Of a DNA stretch of 64,000 nt, positions 10,201 to 17,850 are shown piece after piece; the first letter of the stretch is position 1, and every line of letters begins with the position of its first letter. Below the pieces are notes generated by a model, which made no database searches, was not told where the DNA came from, and saw only the letters and a program-made list of their open reading frames with translations. The stretch comes from Streptomyces candidus (GTDB lineage: Bacteria > Actinomycetota > Actinomycetes > Streptomycetales > Streptomycetaceae): positions 124,001 to 188,000 of the forward strand of contig NZ_JACHEM010000014.1 of NCBI RefSeq assembly GCF_014207445.1, given 5' to 3'. The translations under genes and the position numbers were made by a program.

Positions 10201-12018
10201 GACGGAGAGGAAGCCTTCGCGCTCTCGACGGTGTTCGGCTTCTTTCCGCCTGCGGCCTTCGCACATCAGCCCGGACTGCCGGTGCCTGAGGACGCCCTGG
10301 CGGCGCTGCGGGAGCCCGGCCCGGGTGCGGTCGACCTCACGGCGCGCCCGGAGCGCTACTTCGGCGGCGCCGCACACCTGCCCGGCCCCATGCTGCTGAT
10401 GCTCGACCGGATCACGGGCTACTGGCCCGACGGCGGCGGCGCGGGCCTGGGGCGGCTGACGGCGGAGAAGGACGTCGACGCGGGCGAGTGGTTCTTCCGG
10501 GCCCACTTCTTCCAGGACCCGGTCCAGCCGGGGTCGCTGGGCATCGAGGCCATGTGCCAACTGCTCCAGTTCTACGCGATCGAGCGGGGCCTGACCCGGG
10601 GAGTGCCGCAGCCCCGGTTCGAGCCCGTGACGCTCGGCCACGAGGTGACGTGGAAGTACCGCGGGCAGATCACCCCGGCCAACCGTCTGATCAGGATCGA
10701 CCTGGAGATCGTGGAGGTCGCCGCGGACACGCGGGGACCCTGCGTGATCGCCGAGGCCCGGCTGTGGGGGGACGACACCTGCCTCTACCACGTCCGCGGC
10801 CTCGGTGTCCGGGTCGTTCCCGGCGAAGGCACGGAGGCGGAGGCGGAGGCGGAGGCGGAGAGGACACTCGACCCCGCCGTCGACGTCTGGGTCAACGACC
10901 ACTGCCCGACCTGGACGGTCCCCGCGCTGCCGATGATGTCCGTCGTCGACCTCCTCGCACAGGCGGCGGCGGACCACACCGGGCAGGACGTGGTGGCCGT
11001 GCGCGATGTCCGGCTCCGCCGCTGGATTCTCCTCGCCGAAGCTGCCCGGTTCCGCACGGAGGTGACGCCCACACCGGCCGGCCTGGAGGTGCGGCTGCTG
11101 ATCTGGCGCGATGCGGCGACACCCGCTCTGTCACGGTTCGAGGAGGCGGCACGTGGCACCGTGGTGGTCGGCACCCGGCCCACGAGCCGTCCCGAACGGT
11201 TCGCCCCGCTGCCGGACGCCGTGCAGCAGCCCGACCCGTACGCGTCGGCCGACCTCTTCCACGGGCCGGCGTTCCAGTACCTGACGTCGTGGGCCGTCGG
11301 GGCGACCGGATCGTCCGGCGTGATCGACACCGCACGGGGGACGGTGCCGCGGGGGTACCTGCACCAGGGTGTGCTGGACGCCCTCGTCCAGGTGGTTCCG
11401 TCCGCCAGTATGTGGCGATGGATGCCACACCTCGGAACGGAGTGGGCGGGCTTCCCCTTCCGGGTGGAGTCGCTGGAGCTGTACGAAGAGCTTCCCGGGG
11501 CCGGGGAGGCCGAGGCGGAGGCACGCTTCGCCGGACCGGTGTCCGACGCGCTGGGCGTCGGCCCCTTGGCGGCGATCGACCTCCAACTGTGTGTGGACGG
11601 CCGGGTCGCCGCCGCGCTCCGGCTGGTCCACGTCCTGCTGCCCCTCGGCCCGTTCGCCGGGGTGCCGTTCGCCGACCGCCGGGACTTCCTCGCGAACCGG
11701 CGCCCCGTCGACTCGATCGCGCTGACCACAACGGTCGACGGTGCGACGGAGATCCTCGCCGATGAGGTCGACGGGCTGGACTGGCTGCCGGGCACACTCG
11801 CGCACACCCTGGGCCTGCCGCCGGGTTCTCGGGGCAGGGACCACCTGGCGGTGATCGCCGTCAAGGAACACGTCGGCCGGCTCGCCCGGGTCCACCCGTA
11901 CACCGTGGAGGTGAGCGACGACCTCCGGTCCGCTAGCACCGCGGACGGACGACGCCACGTCGTCCAGGTCGTCCGCGGCGGAGACAAGGTCACGGTCCGT
12001 TCCGGTGACGAGCGATGA
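4246..12018 (+). CDS. Pfa-type megasynthase (KS-CLF-AT-DH-DH-DH), 2590 aa
   Basis: An iterative fatty-acid/polyketide synthase combining roles that marine Pfa systems split between PfaB and PfaC. An active ketosynthase comes first with the triad C189 (DAACASS), H324 (ECHATGTP) and H360 (KSNVGH). Next is a ketosynthase-like chain-length-factor domain with Glu615 where the catalytic Cys would be. An acyltransferase follows with GYSSGE (Ser938), then a Pro-rich linker with a helical block. Two FabA-like double-hotdog dehydratases have His1676 (WFFEGHF) and His2087 (WFFRAHFF). The last 350 residues resemble the PKS-type dehydratase fold that ends the upstream protein (LFHGPAFQYL). No enoylreductase (PfaD) is present here or downstream. 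Its stop overlaps the MMPL transporter start (ATGA), tying product export to synthesis. It resembles the EPA-synthase-like locus annotated in S. coelicolor (around SCO0124-SCO0129, from memory). Confidence 0.87.
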   Translation: MGFEPIAIVGRGCVFPDALDPDAFWDNVAAGRCSLSAVPDGRWRLPHQWALGSVDDHLDRTWTDVGGYVRGFEPAFDPSGFLVAPEEIAGLDPLFHWVLYAARQALREAGHDGPSPRAGMVMGNLSYPTGTGSAFAEHVWLSEAAPSLLTAAGRTRPDARNRFSSALPAHFAAKALGLGAGAFALDAACASSLYAIKLACDRLHDGTADVMVAGAAHRADNLFLHIGFCGLSAMSRTSRSRPFHRDADGLLHGEGAGFVALMRLRDAVDRGTPVLGVVRGVGLSTDGRGRGLLSPAQEGQERAMRLAYAMAGIAPRTVSLVECHATGTPVGDVTEVRSMARVFADSADVPIGSVKSNVGHLLAAAGTGGLLKVLGALRAGTRPATLGAEEPLSALRGTPLRVLRESEQWPGLRRAAVSAFGFGGTNAHLVVDAWDDTAGPGSPAPAPTRPASPPSPPVAIVAVSVRVGAGADPRNFPRAVLEGDRCGPLSTIEVALPGLAFPPLSAGQALPQQVLMLEAARDAARGIALPRERTMVLVGTGIDTQVARATARWRVPAWLEEAGEAAGPRSAEDLKDAFAAPMAAERIVGTLPNLVANRINTQLDLAGPGCTVSAEEASGLVALDLAARALRAGEVDAALVGAVDLSWEPVHQAAVRALGRDDSPGDGAVALVLKPLTDARRDGDRVLALLDGEPTGLPDLVLGDGADAGFDPADLFGRAHAAQGLLAVAVATTALHHRARPRAGTRATADPGLRTAHVEVSPLEAGPVRVQLRAADPGSWAPDPVPRLYVYSGAHRREVLAALDAGTESREGPARLVIVSDGDPRPHREAARRWLAEGGVKPAGVAYRDAPVTGEVAFVYTNGSAAYPGMGRELLLALPGLGDTVAAAHGTAGRPESTPGSVPTVLDRIWGAARLAAVHTELTRGVLGLRPDAALGYSSGESAALVALGAWTDVAALHHDTLRSDLFTSELTGELRGIRRVWERLGIEGDRWSGYLVTAPLHRVRTELAGERAVHLMAVNAPDVCVIGGEARACAAVVARLGAAHALPIDYDLAAHAPELAEVRDRWWTLHHRPTRAVPGVRFYSGAGTGWYTPTAESAADAVTAQGLGTIDFAGTVERAWADGVRVFVEHGPRGLCTGWIKRVLGDREHVAVALDAEDRGLRQVYLVVAELLAAGVPVRADDLVAQLRAAAPAEREPAPTLTMSAHWEISLPPLGQPPTIMPPAPRLAPVAPCATTGPVPVGPPPAAPGSGATGTARASTVTTGPVPPTPDAEPQVTDLPTLVAQQTRRVSELHQEVLAMHLQSHRTFLQGRAQLAAALVRSAAGAVPPSPTTAPAGERPLPAALPALALPAADGPPPARTDTATATTTATAAGEPQHVPGTTFDRAQLEHLAEHPLSSLFGPKFAAQDGYALQTRMPAPPMLLADRVTVLDAIPAALAELGPEHATGKIGTETDIRLDSWYLDPTGHIPAGMLVEAGQADLLLISWLGIDLLNRGERAYRLLGCELTFHGALPRAGETLRYDIRIDRHAQHDGIRLFFFHYDCYVGDELRLSVRNGQAGFFTKAELDGTDGVLWDPARCAPASGVPLDAPAVTCTRSSFTAEQVRAFAEGRPADCFGEGWEHTRSHVRSPRLDNGRLLLLHEVTGFDPAGGPWGHGYLRARTPVAPDDWFFEGHFRNDPCMPGTLMLQAAFQAMSFYLAALGFTIGRDGWRFEPVDEQPFTAHCRGQATPASERIVYEVFVHGVSAGPQPTLYADVLGTVDGVKAFHGQNLGLRLVPDWPLTHWRQLGGRAEQTDGTPVPLASLGGLVGHRETKDVAVVDGFAFDHPSLLACAWGRPSDAFGPAFRAFDGTRRIARLPGPPYHFMTRIASVRGPQQGMREGSAVVAEYDVPDHAWYFEQNSAPVMPFAVLMEIALQPCGWLACYVGSPLTTETDLLFRNLDGTGTITAEISPSTRTVRTEAELTRISRSGGMIIVSFEVRCVADGEEAFALSTVFGFFPPAAFAHQPGLPVPEDALAALREPGPGAVDLTARPERYFGGAAHLPGPMLLMLDRITGYWPDGGGAGLGRLTAEKDVDAGEWFFRAHFFQDPVQPGSLGIEAMCQLLQFYAIERGLTRGVPQPRFEPVTLGHEVTWKYRGQITPANRLIRIDLEIVEVAADTRGPCVIAEARLWGDDTCLYHVRGLGVRVVPGEGTEAEAEAEAERTLDPAVDVWVNDHCPTWTVPALPMMSVVDLLAQAAADHTGQDVVAVRDVRLRRWILLAEAARFRTEVTPTPAGLEVRLLIWRDAATPALSRFEEAARGTVVVGTRPTSRPERFAPLPDAVQQPDPYASADLFHGPAFQYLTSWAVGATGSSGVIDTARGTVPRGYLHQGVLDALVQVVPSASMWRWMPHLGTEWAGFPFRVESLELYEELPGAGEAEAEARFAGPVSDALGVGPLAAIDLQLCVDGRVAAALRLVHVLLPLGPFAGVPFADRRDFLANRRPVDSIALTTTVDGATEILADEVDGLDWLPGTLAHTLGLPPGSRGRDHLAVIAVKEHVGRLARVHPYTVEVSDDLRSASTADGRRHVVQVVRGGDKVTVRSGDER

Positions 12019-14282
12019 CCGACACCCTGGACACCGGCACCGTGGACACGGTGTCCGCACCGCGACTTCGCCCCACGCGCGCCGAGCGCCTGGTCGGCGC
12101 ACTGGCCAGGTGGCGGTACCCGTTCCTGGTGTTGACGCTGCTGGTGACGATCGGGCTGGGAGGTCTCGGCGCCGGCGTCTTCGGCAAGCTCTCCGGCGGC
12201 GGCTGGACCCCGGCCGATGCCGACTCCGCCCGCGCGGACGTCATGCTGCGCGAACACTTCCACTCCGGCAATCCCGACCTCGTCCTGCTGGTCACCGGGA
12301 CGGCGTCCGTCGACGAACCGCAGGCTGCGGCCGCAGGCCGGCGTCTGACCGAACGGCTGCGCGGTGACCCGCGCGTGCAGCATCTGGACTCGTACTGGCC
12401 GTGGGGGGAACCGGCGCTCGTTTCCCGCGACCGCCGCACCGCGCTCGTCAGTCTGCGGCTGAAGGGCGGCGAGCACGAGGTGACGCGGGCCGCCGAGGAC
12501 ATCCGCCGCGAAGCCGCCGACAGCGCCACGCCCCTGAAGGTGACCGGCGCGGGCCGCACGGTGGCCAAGCGTGAACTCGAAGCGCAGAGCCAGCAGGACC
12601 TCGTACGGGCGGAGATGGTCGCCGCCCCGCTCGCCCTGCTCATCCTGGTCTGGGTCTTCGGCAACGTCCTGAGCGCTGTGCTCGCTCTCGCCGTCGGCGG
12701 TATCGCGATGGCGGGCACGCTGGCGATCCTGCGTGTGATCACCGAGTTCACCCCGGTGTCGGTCTTCGCGGTCAACCTCACCACGGCGCTGGGCTTCGCA
12801 CTGGCCGTCGACTACGGCCTGTTCATCATCACGCGACACCGCGAGGAACTGGCCGCGGGACGCGACGTCGGACAGGCGGTTCTGGCCAGCGTGCGTACGG
12901 CGGGCCGGACCGTCTTCTTCTCCGCGCTGACCGTCAGCCTGTCGATGGCGGCCCTGCTGGTCTTCCCGCTGCACTTCCTGCGCTCACTGGCCTACGCGGG
13001 CATGAGTGTGGCGGCCCTGGCAGGGCTCACGGCGGTGACCGTCCTGCCGGTGTGCCTCCTGGCGGTCGGCCGCCGGATCGACCATCGGCGCGGCTCGCCA
13101 CCGGCTTCCGGAAGCGGCGCCCGTGCTGTCGCCGCCAGGGGCGAGGCGGGCTTCTTCCACCGCAGCGCGCGGGCCGTCATGCGCCGTCCCCTCATCACCG
13201 TGGCCGTTGTGGTGCCGGCGCTGCTGTGCGTGGCAAGTCCCTTCCTGCGCGTCGAGTTCGGACTCTCGGACGACCGCTCGCTCTCCGCCTCCTCACCCGT
13301 GCACCGGGCCACCGAGACGATGCGCGACGACTTCGACGCCCAGGCGACAGCGGTGGTGAGCATCGTGCTGCCGGACCTGCACGGTCCGTCGACGATGCCG
13401 GACCTGGACGCCTACGCGCGCCGAGTGTCCCTGACCCCCCATGTGCTCGCCGTGGACACCGCGACGGGCTCCTACACCGGCGGACAGCGGTCCGCCGCGC
13501 CCTCCCCACGGTCCGCCCGGTTCACCGGGGCGAGCGGCAGCTGGCTCTCCCTCGTCACCGACACCGAGCCGGTCTCCGCCGGGGGCGGTGAGCTGGTCGA
13601 GGCGCTCAGGGCGGTGCCTGCCCCGGTGCCCCCACTGGTGGGTGGTGACGCGGCGGCGCTCGTGGACACCAGAACAGTCGTCGGCGACCGGCTGGCGGCA
13701 GCCGCCGCGATCATCATGCTGGTCACTTTCGTCCTGTTGTTCCTGTTCACCGGGAGCATTCTCATTCCGGTGAAGGCCGTCGTGCTCAACCTGCTCAGTC
13801 TCACCGCCACGTTCGGTGCCATCGTCCATGTGTTCCAGGAGGGCCATCTTCGTTGGCTGGTCGGCGAGTTCCAGGTGACCGGCACCACGGACACGCTGTT
13901 GCCGGTGCTGATGTTCTGCGTGGCCTTCGGCGTCTCGATGGACTGCGAGCTGTTCCTGCTGTCCCGCATCGTGGAGGAACACCGCCGCACGGGCGACACC
14001 ACCTCCGCCGTGGCCGTCGGGCTCGAACAGACCGGGCGCCTGTTCACCGCGGCAGCCCTTGTCCTCGCCACCGCGATGGCAGCGATGGCCACCTCCGAAC
14101 TCACCCCGCTGAAGATGCTGGGCGTGGGACTCAGCCTCGCGGTCGTCCTGGACGTCACGCTGGTGCGGCTTCTCCTGGTTCCCGCGATCATGAAGTTGGC
14201 GGGTACGGCGAACTGGTGGTGTCCGAAGTCCTTGCGTGGCGTGCATGCCAGATTCGGCGTGACGGAGGGCCCTCAGGCGTGA
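12015..14282 (+). CDS. MMPL/RND-family lipid exporter
   Basis: A 755-residue inner-membrane transporter of the MMPL branch of the RND superfamily, a family that moves complex lipids to the cell surface in actinobacteria. It has one N-terminal membrane helix (FLVLTLLVTIGLGGLGAGVF), a soluble loop, a block of five or six helices from about residue 190 (APLALLILVWVFGNVLSAVL), a second soluble loop, and a second helix block from about residue 560. The acidic motif ALAVDYGLFIITRHREE in the first block and its counterpart FGVSMDCELFLLSRIVEEH in the second carry the Asp residues expected for proton coupling. The ATG overlaps the upstream megasynthase stop by four bases, so translation is coupled. 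The inferred cargo is the product of that synthase. Confidence 0.85.
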   Translation: MTDTLDTGTVDTVSAPRLRPTRAERLVGALARWRYPFLVLTLLVTIGLGGLGAGVFGKLSGGGWTPADADSARADVMLREHFHSGNPDLVLLVTGTASVDEPQAAAAGRRLTERLRGDPRVQHLDSYWPWGEPALVSRDRRTALVSLRLKGGEHEVTRAAEDIRREAADSATPLKVTGAGRTVAKRELEAQSQQDLVRAEMVAAPLALLILVWVFGNVLSAVLALAVGGIAMAGTLAILRVITEFTPVSVFAVNLTTALGFALAVDYGLFIITRHREELAAGRDVGQAVLASVRTAGRTVFFSALTVSLSMAALLVFPLHFLRSLAYAGMSVAALAGLTAVTVLPVCLLAVGRRIDHRRGSPPASGSGARAVAARGEAGFFHRSARAVMRRPLITVAVVVPALLCVASPFLRVEFGLSDDRSLSASSPVHRATETMRDDFDAQATAVVSIVLPDLHGPSTMPDLDAYARRVSLTPHVLAVDTATGSYTGGQRSAAPSPRSARFTGASGSWLSLVTDTEPVSAGGGELVEALRAVPAPVPPLVGGDAAALVDTRTVVGDRLAAAAAIIMLVTFVLLFLFTGSILIPVKAVVLNLLSLTATFGAIVHVFQEGHLRWLVGEFQVTGTTDTLLPVLMFCVAFGVSMDCELFLLSRIVEEHRRTGDTTSAVAVGLEQTGRLFTAAALVLATAMAAMATSELTPLKMLGVGLSLAVVLDVTLVRLLLVPAIMKLAGTANWWCPKSLRGVHARFGVTEGPQA

Positions 14283-14312
14283 CCTGACAGTCCTGTTTCC
14301 TGGGGCGGAGTG

Positions 14313-14352
14313 CCGGGGCGTGCGGTGCGGTCGTGCGCACCGCACGCCCCGG
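14313..14352. terminator. Strong inverted repeat between convergent operons
   Basis: A perfect 17-bp stem with a 6-base loop lies between the end of the MMPL gene and the 3' end of the convergent GH43 gene. It can work in both directions. No T-tract follows, as is usual in Streptomyces. Confidence 0.8.
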
Positions 14353-14465
14353 AACCGTCCGAACCGCCGCCGGGACCGTCCGCACCACCGGACCGGCACG
14401 CCCCCGGACCGCCCCGCAACGGCTCCTGCCGGGGAAGAGGTGGGCGCGTCGGTCCGGCGTGCGGG

Positions 14466-15935
14466 TCAGGCCGGTTTGAGCTGCCACTGCTGGCAGCCGT
14501 TGCCGAGCCAGGACCACTGGCGCACGTCGGCTCCGTCCGCCGTCGAGCAGCCGGCGACGTCGGCCACCTTGCCGGTGGCCTGATTGGTCACGCGGATCCA
14601 GCCCGCGTCCGTGGTGATGAGGCGGAACCTCTGGCAGGTGTTGTTCAACCACGACCACTGGCGCAGAGCGGCGCCGTCGGCGGCCGAGCAGTCGGCGGTG
14701 TCGAGGACCTTGCCGCTGCCCACGTTCACCAGGCGGCTGGTGTCGTCGGCCAGGTCTTCGATCCGCCACTTCTGGTTGCTGCCGCCGCCGCAGGTCCGCT
14801 GCTCGACGTTGCCGCCGTCCGCGGTCGAACCGCCCGCCACCTCGAGGCACTTGCCGCTGTTGCGGTTGGTGAGGGTGTACGCCGTCGGGGTGGCAGCGCT
14901 CTCGCCCGAGGGGCCGGGCAGTGTGGTGCCGAGCGCGACCGGCTTGCCGAACTTCGGGGTGCCGTCGGCGTTCCAGGTGAACTTCTGCGCCCTCGTCGTA
15001 CGGCCGTTGTCACAGCCGTCGGACGCGGCGTCGTTGGCGTGGTAGACGATCCAGTCCTCGGTTCCGTCCGGCGACTTGAAGAAGCCGTTGTGGCCGGGGC
15101 CGTACACGCCCGCCGCGTCGTCGCGCTGGAGGACGGGCGTGGGCTTCTTGATCCAGGAGGAAGCGGCGAGCGGGTTCGGGCCGGTGAGTTCGAGCTGCCC
15201 CAGCTTGTAGTCGGGGGTCATGCAGCCGCTCGCGGAGAAGATCACGAAGGTTCTGCCGCCGCGCTGGAGCACCTCCGGTGCTTCGTTGACGTTCGAACCC
15301 ACCTTCTCCCATGCGTGGGTGGGCGAGGCGATGGTGGTGAACGCGCCGCTCACCGTGTACGGGTTGGACATCGGGGCGATCAGCACGTTCTGGTTGCTGC
15401 CCTGCCAGGCGCTGGCCAGCAGGTACAGCTTGCCGCCGACGGTCATGACGTTGCCGTCGATGAGCCAGCCGCTCAGCGAGGAGTGCTGCAGACGGTTCTT
15501 GTAGTGGTAGGGGCCCTGTGGATCGGACCCGCTGCTCTCCAGTACGTGCAGGCGCTGCGAGCCGAACTCGGTGCTTTCCTCGCCGGCGGTGTAGTAGAGG
15601 TACCAGCGGCCGTCGGCGAAGTACAGCTCCGGCGCCCATATGTTGCAGCAGCGAGAAACGTTGTCGGCCTTGCCGTCCCACACCTGCACGCTCGGCGCGG
15701 TGGCGAGCCCCGCCAGGGTGGGCGACTTGCGCATGGTGATGACGTGGGTCCAACTCGTGGTCACCAGGTAGTAATTGCCCTGGTGGTAGGAGATCCAGGG
15801 GTCGGCGCCCTTCTGGGTCTTGACCGGGTTCGTGTACGGGCGGCCCTCGGCGGCGGGCGCGGACTGTGCGGCGCCGGTGCCCAGACCGATGCCCAGGACG
15901 AGGGCCATCAGCAGGGTCAGTAGGCGACGGGCCAT
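14466..15935 (-). CDS. Secreted GH43 arabinofuranosidase/arabinanase with C-terminal ricin-B lectin
   Basis: A 489-residue exported glycoside hydrolase. Residues 1 to about 28 form a Sec signal peptide (MARRLLTLLMALVLGIG, cleavage after an AxA-type site). A five-bladed GH43 propeller follows to about residue 320, with the early Asp in KGADPWISYHQG, PELYFADGRWYLYYT, and the candidate acid Glu in NEAPEVLQRGG. The last 150 residues are a beta-trefoil lectin (ricin-B/CBM13) with three QxW-type repeats (NQKWRIE, RQWSWLNN, RQWSWLGN). The ATG overlaps the 3' end of the upstream arabinanase gene by 19 bases, so the two form a coupled operon probably induced by arabinan or arabinoxylan. Substrate within GH43 cannot be fixed from sequence alone; alpha-L-arabinofuranosyl linkages are most likely. 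Confidence 0.85.
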   Translation of the reverse strand: MARRLLTLLMALVLGIGLGTGAAQSAPAAEGRPYTNPVKTQKGADPWISYHQGNYYLVTTSWTHVITMRKSPTLAGLATAPSVQVWDGKADNVSRCCNIWAPELYFADGRWYLYYTAGEESTEFGSQRLHVLESSGSDPQGPYHYKNRLQHSSLSGWLIDGNVMTVGGKLYLLASAWQGSNQNVLIAPMSNPYTVSGAFTTIASPTHAWEKVGSNVNEAPEVLQRGGRTFVIFSASGCMTPDYKLGQLELTGPNPLAASSWIKKPTPVLQRDDAAGVYGPGHNGFFKSPDGTEDWIVYHANDAASDGCDNGRTTRAQKFTWNADGTPKFGKPVALGTTLPGPSGESAATPTAYTLTNRNSGKCLEVAGGSTADGGNVEQRTCGGGSNQKWRIEDLADDTSRLVNVGSGKVLDTADCSAADGAALRQWSWLNNTCQRFRLITTDAGWIRVTNQATGKVADVAGCSTADGADVRQWSWLGNGCQQWQLKPA

Positions 15936-16924
15936 CCCGAGCTCCAGTTCAAGAGGTTGACGCCGAGCTTGGGAGTGCCGTTGTCCAGGCCGTCGTAGTA
16001 GTGGTAGACGAGCAGGTCACCGTCGGTGTCCTTGAGGACCGACTGGCCACCGGGGCCGATGTAGCGGCCGTGGCTCTCCTGGACCGGTGTACCGCCGTTG
16101 TTCATCATGGCGACGCCGTTCCTGTCGACGTACGGGCCGGTGACCTTGGTGGAGCGGCCCACCTTGATCTTGTAGGTGGAGCTGGTGCCCGCGCAGCACG
16201 TGTCGTACGACGCGAAGAGGTAGTAGTAGCCGCCCCGCTTGACGATGTAGGGCGCTTCGACGGCCTTGGTTCCGGTGGGACGCGAGGCGAGCGGACGCCG
16301 AGCAGTGTCGCCGGTGTGCTGCTTGCCCGTCGCGGGGTCGACCCTGATCAGCTTGATCCCGGTCCACCACGAGCCGAAGGACAGCCACCACGTGCCGTCG
16401 TCGTCCACGAAGAGGTTGGGGTCGATGGCGTTGTAGTCGCTGGACGTGGTCGAGGTGTAGACGGCCCCGCGGTCGCTCCAGGAGCCGGCCTCGCCCGTGG
16501 TGGAGGTCGCCAGGCCGATGGCCGACTTGTTCGAGCCGAACGAGGAGACGGAGTAGTACATCAGGTACTTGCCGCCGTGGTACGAGATGTCCGGCGCCCA
16601 GACGTCCCCGGTGGAGTTGTAGTTGTTCCACCAGCTCGGCCGGGCGGGGAAGGCGGAGCCGCTCCGGCCGAAGGCGATCCGGTCGGTGGAGGTGCGCAGT
16701 TGCAGGCCGTCGCCGGTGGAGTAGAGCAGGTACTTGCCCGTGGAGGTGCGGACCATGGACGGGTCGTGGACGACGGTGTCGCCGGTGACGCGGCCGGGGT
16801 TGGGGTAGGCGACGGCATTGCTCGGGACGAGGGCGAGCAGCGCGGCGACGGGCAGAGCGACGAGGGCTCTGCGCCGCACGGAAATTCGGGTGCGTCTGGG
16901 GGTGCTGCCGGGGGTGCGGTTCAC
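15917..16924 (-). CDS. Secreted GH43 endo-1,5-alpha-L-arabinanase
   Basis: A single-domain GH43 enzyme of 335 residues cleaving the arabinan backbone outside the cell. The GTG at 16924 is chosen because GGAG lies just upstream and the product then begins with an Arg-rich n-region and hydrophobic core (ALVALPVAALLALV), a Sec or Tat-like leader (RISVRRRA precedes the core). Family signatures: HDPSMV with the general-base Asp near residue 54, APDISYHGGKYLMYYS, YNAIDPNLFVDDDG, and VEAPYIVKRGGYYYLF with the acid Glu. It is first in a two-gene operon with the lectin-bearing GH43 enzyme. A decayed relative lies about 350 bases upstream on the opposite strand. Confidence 0.85.
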   Translation of the reverse strand: MNRTPGSTPRRTRISVRRRALVALPVAALLALVPSNAVAYPNPGRVTGDTVVHDPSMVRTSTGKYLLYSTGDGLQLRTSTDRIAFGRSGSAFPARPSWWNNYNSTGDVWAPDISYHGGKYLMYYSVSSFGSNKSAIGLATSTTGEAGSWSDRGAVYTSTTSSDYNAIDPNLFVDDDGTWWLSFGSWWTGIKLIRVDPATGKQHTGDTARRPLASRPTGTKAVEAPYIVKRGGYYYLFASYDTCCAGTSSTYKIKVGRSTKVTGPYVDRNGVAMMNNGGTPVQESHGRYIGPGGQSVLKDTDGDLLVYHYYDGLDNGTPKLGVNLLNWSSGWPVAY

Positions 16925-16962
16925 TCGGGTCTCCTTCGATGGTGGCGGCCGTCGCCGAAGCT

Positions 16963-16978
16963 GTCCGATATACCGAAC
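16963..16978. promoter_or_regulatory. Candidate operator upstream of the arabinanase operon
   Basis: GTCCGATATACCGAAC is an imperfect dyad (6 of 8 positions pair), 39 bases upstream of the arabinanase start. A second copy of its GTCCGA arm occurs inverted at 16992-16997. Placement and symmetry fit a repressor site for substrate induction; no regulator gene lies beside it. Function is inferred. Confidence 0.3.
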
Positions 16979-17270
16979 GGCGATCGCGTTGTCGGACGAG
17001 ACCGTAGGACCAAGGCGCATGCGCGTCAACGCTTCTCACAGGCACCTTCGACCGGCCCCTGCGTCCCACGCCGCGCGCAACACCCCCACAGCAGCGGGTG
17101 ATTGCCACCGACCGGCCTTCGCGCGAGAGACCGCGGACGGGGTACCGACCGGCTCGTGACGCAGCACGAGCACGGGCGCGGCGCAACCCGGCATTCCCCC
17201 CCCACCGGCGGGGCACGCCCTCAGAAGACCTGCGACGCGTGACCGGTTCCGCCCGAAGCCGCGCCCGGCG

Positions 17271-17496
17271 TCGCCACGTCCACCAGCGACTACAACGCCA
17301 TCGACCCCGACCTCTTCGTGACGACGACGGCAAGTGGTGGCTGGCCTGGGCCACCAGCCCCGCCGGCCCCTATTACGACCGCAACGGCGACGAGGACGTG
17401 CTCGTCTACCACTACTACGACGGCCGCGACGGCGGCGCTTCCAAGCTCGGCCTCAACCTGCTGAAGTGGGACGGCGGTTGGCCCGCCGCCTACTGA
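17271..17496 (+). pseudogene. Decayed GH43 arabinanase fragment
   Basis: Two pieces of an arabinanase are readable in different frames. The first (17273 to about 17322) gives ATSTSDYNAIDPDLFV, matching the YNAIDPNLFV blade of the intact neighbour. After a frameshift the second gives DDDGKWWLAW, then jumps (internal deletion) to GPYYDRNGD and ends VYHYYDGRDGG...LLKWDGGWPAAY, parallel to the C-terminus of the intact enzyme (GWPVAY). Most of the gene, including the catalytic Glu blade and signal peptide, is missing. It lies head-to-head with the intact operon, so it is probably the remnant of a duplication or of an ancestral divergent pair. Confidence 0.8.
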
Positions 17497-17850
17497 TGGG
17501 CCCGGAGCGGGGGCCGGGCCCGGCCCATGTGGCGGCCGGAGCCCGGCCCGCGCTCATACGGCACGCGTTCTCAATTATCTGCAACCGTGGGAGCAGAGTT
17601 TAACGAATGGGCCGGTCAGAGTTTTTGCCGTGCTGAGCAGGGTGGAAATACGCACCCCGCGCGGCCCTTTGCGGCGTGCTACTGTCGGTCTCAGTTGCAG
17701 TTGTGGTTCCCAAACTTCAAGTGCCCTCACTGGCTCCGGCCGGTGGGAGCGCTTTTGTATTTCCGGTCATTTCCGGTCGGGGCAATCATCACGGCGACAC
17801 GGCGTCCGTGCAGTGCGGATTCCGATGTACTGCCCCAAAGGAGACATGAA
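17497..17850 (+). promoter_or_regulatory. Promoter and leader of the cold-shock gene
   Basis: A 354-base stretch without a gene upstream of the cold-shock ORF, with AT-richer patches (for example 17570-17640). A long leader is typical for csp genes, whose mRNA leaders respond to temperature. A 10-base unit, ATTTCCGGTC, occurs twice in tandem at 17759-17768 and 17769-17778. The ribosome site AAAGGAGA lies just before the ATG. I could not fix -10/-35 boxes. Confidence 0.45.
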
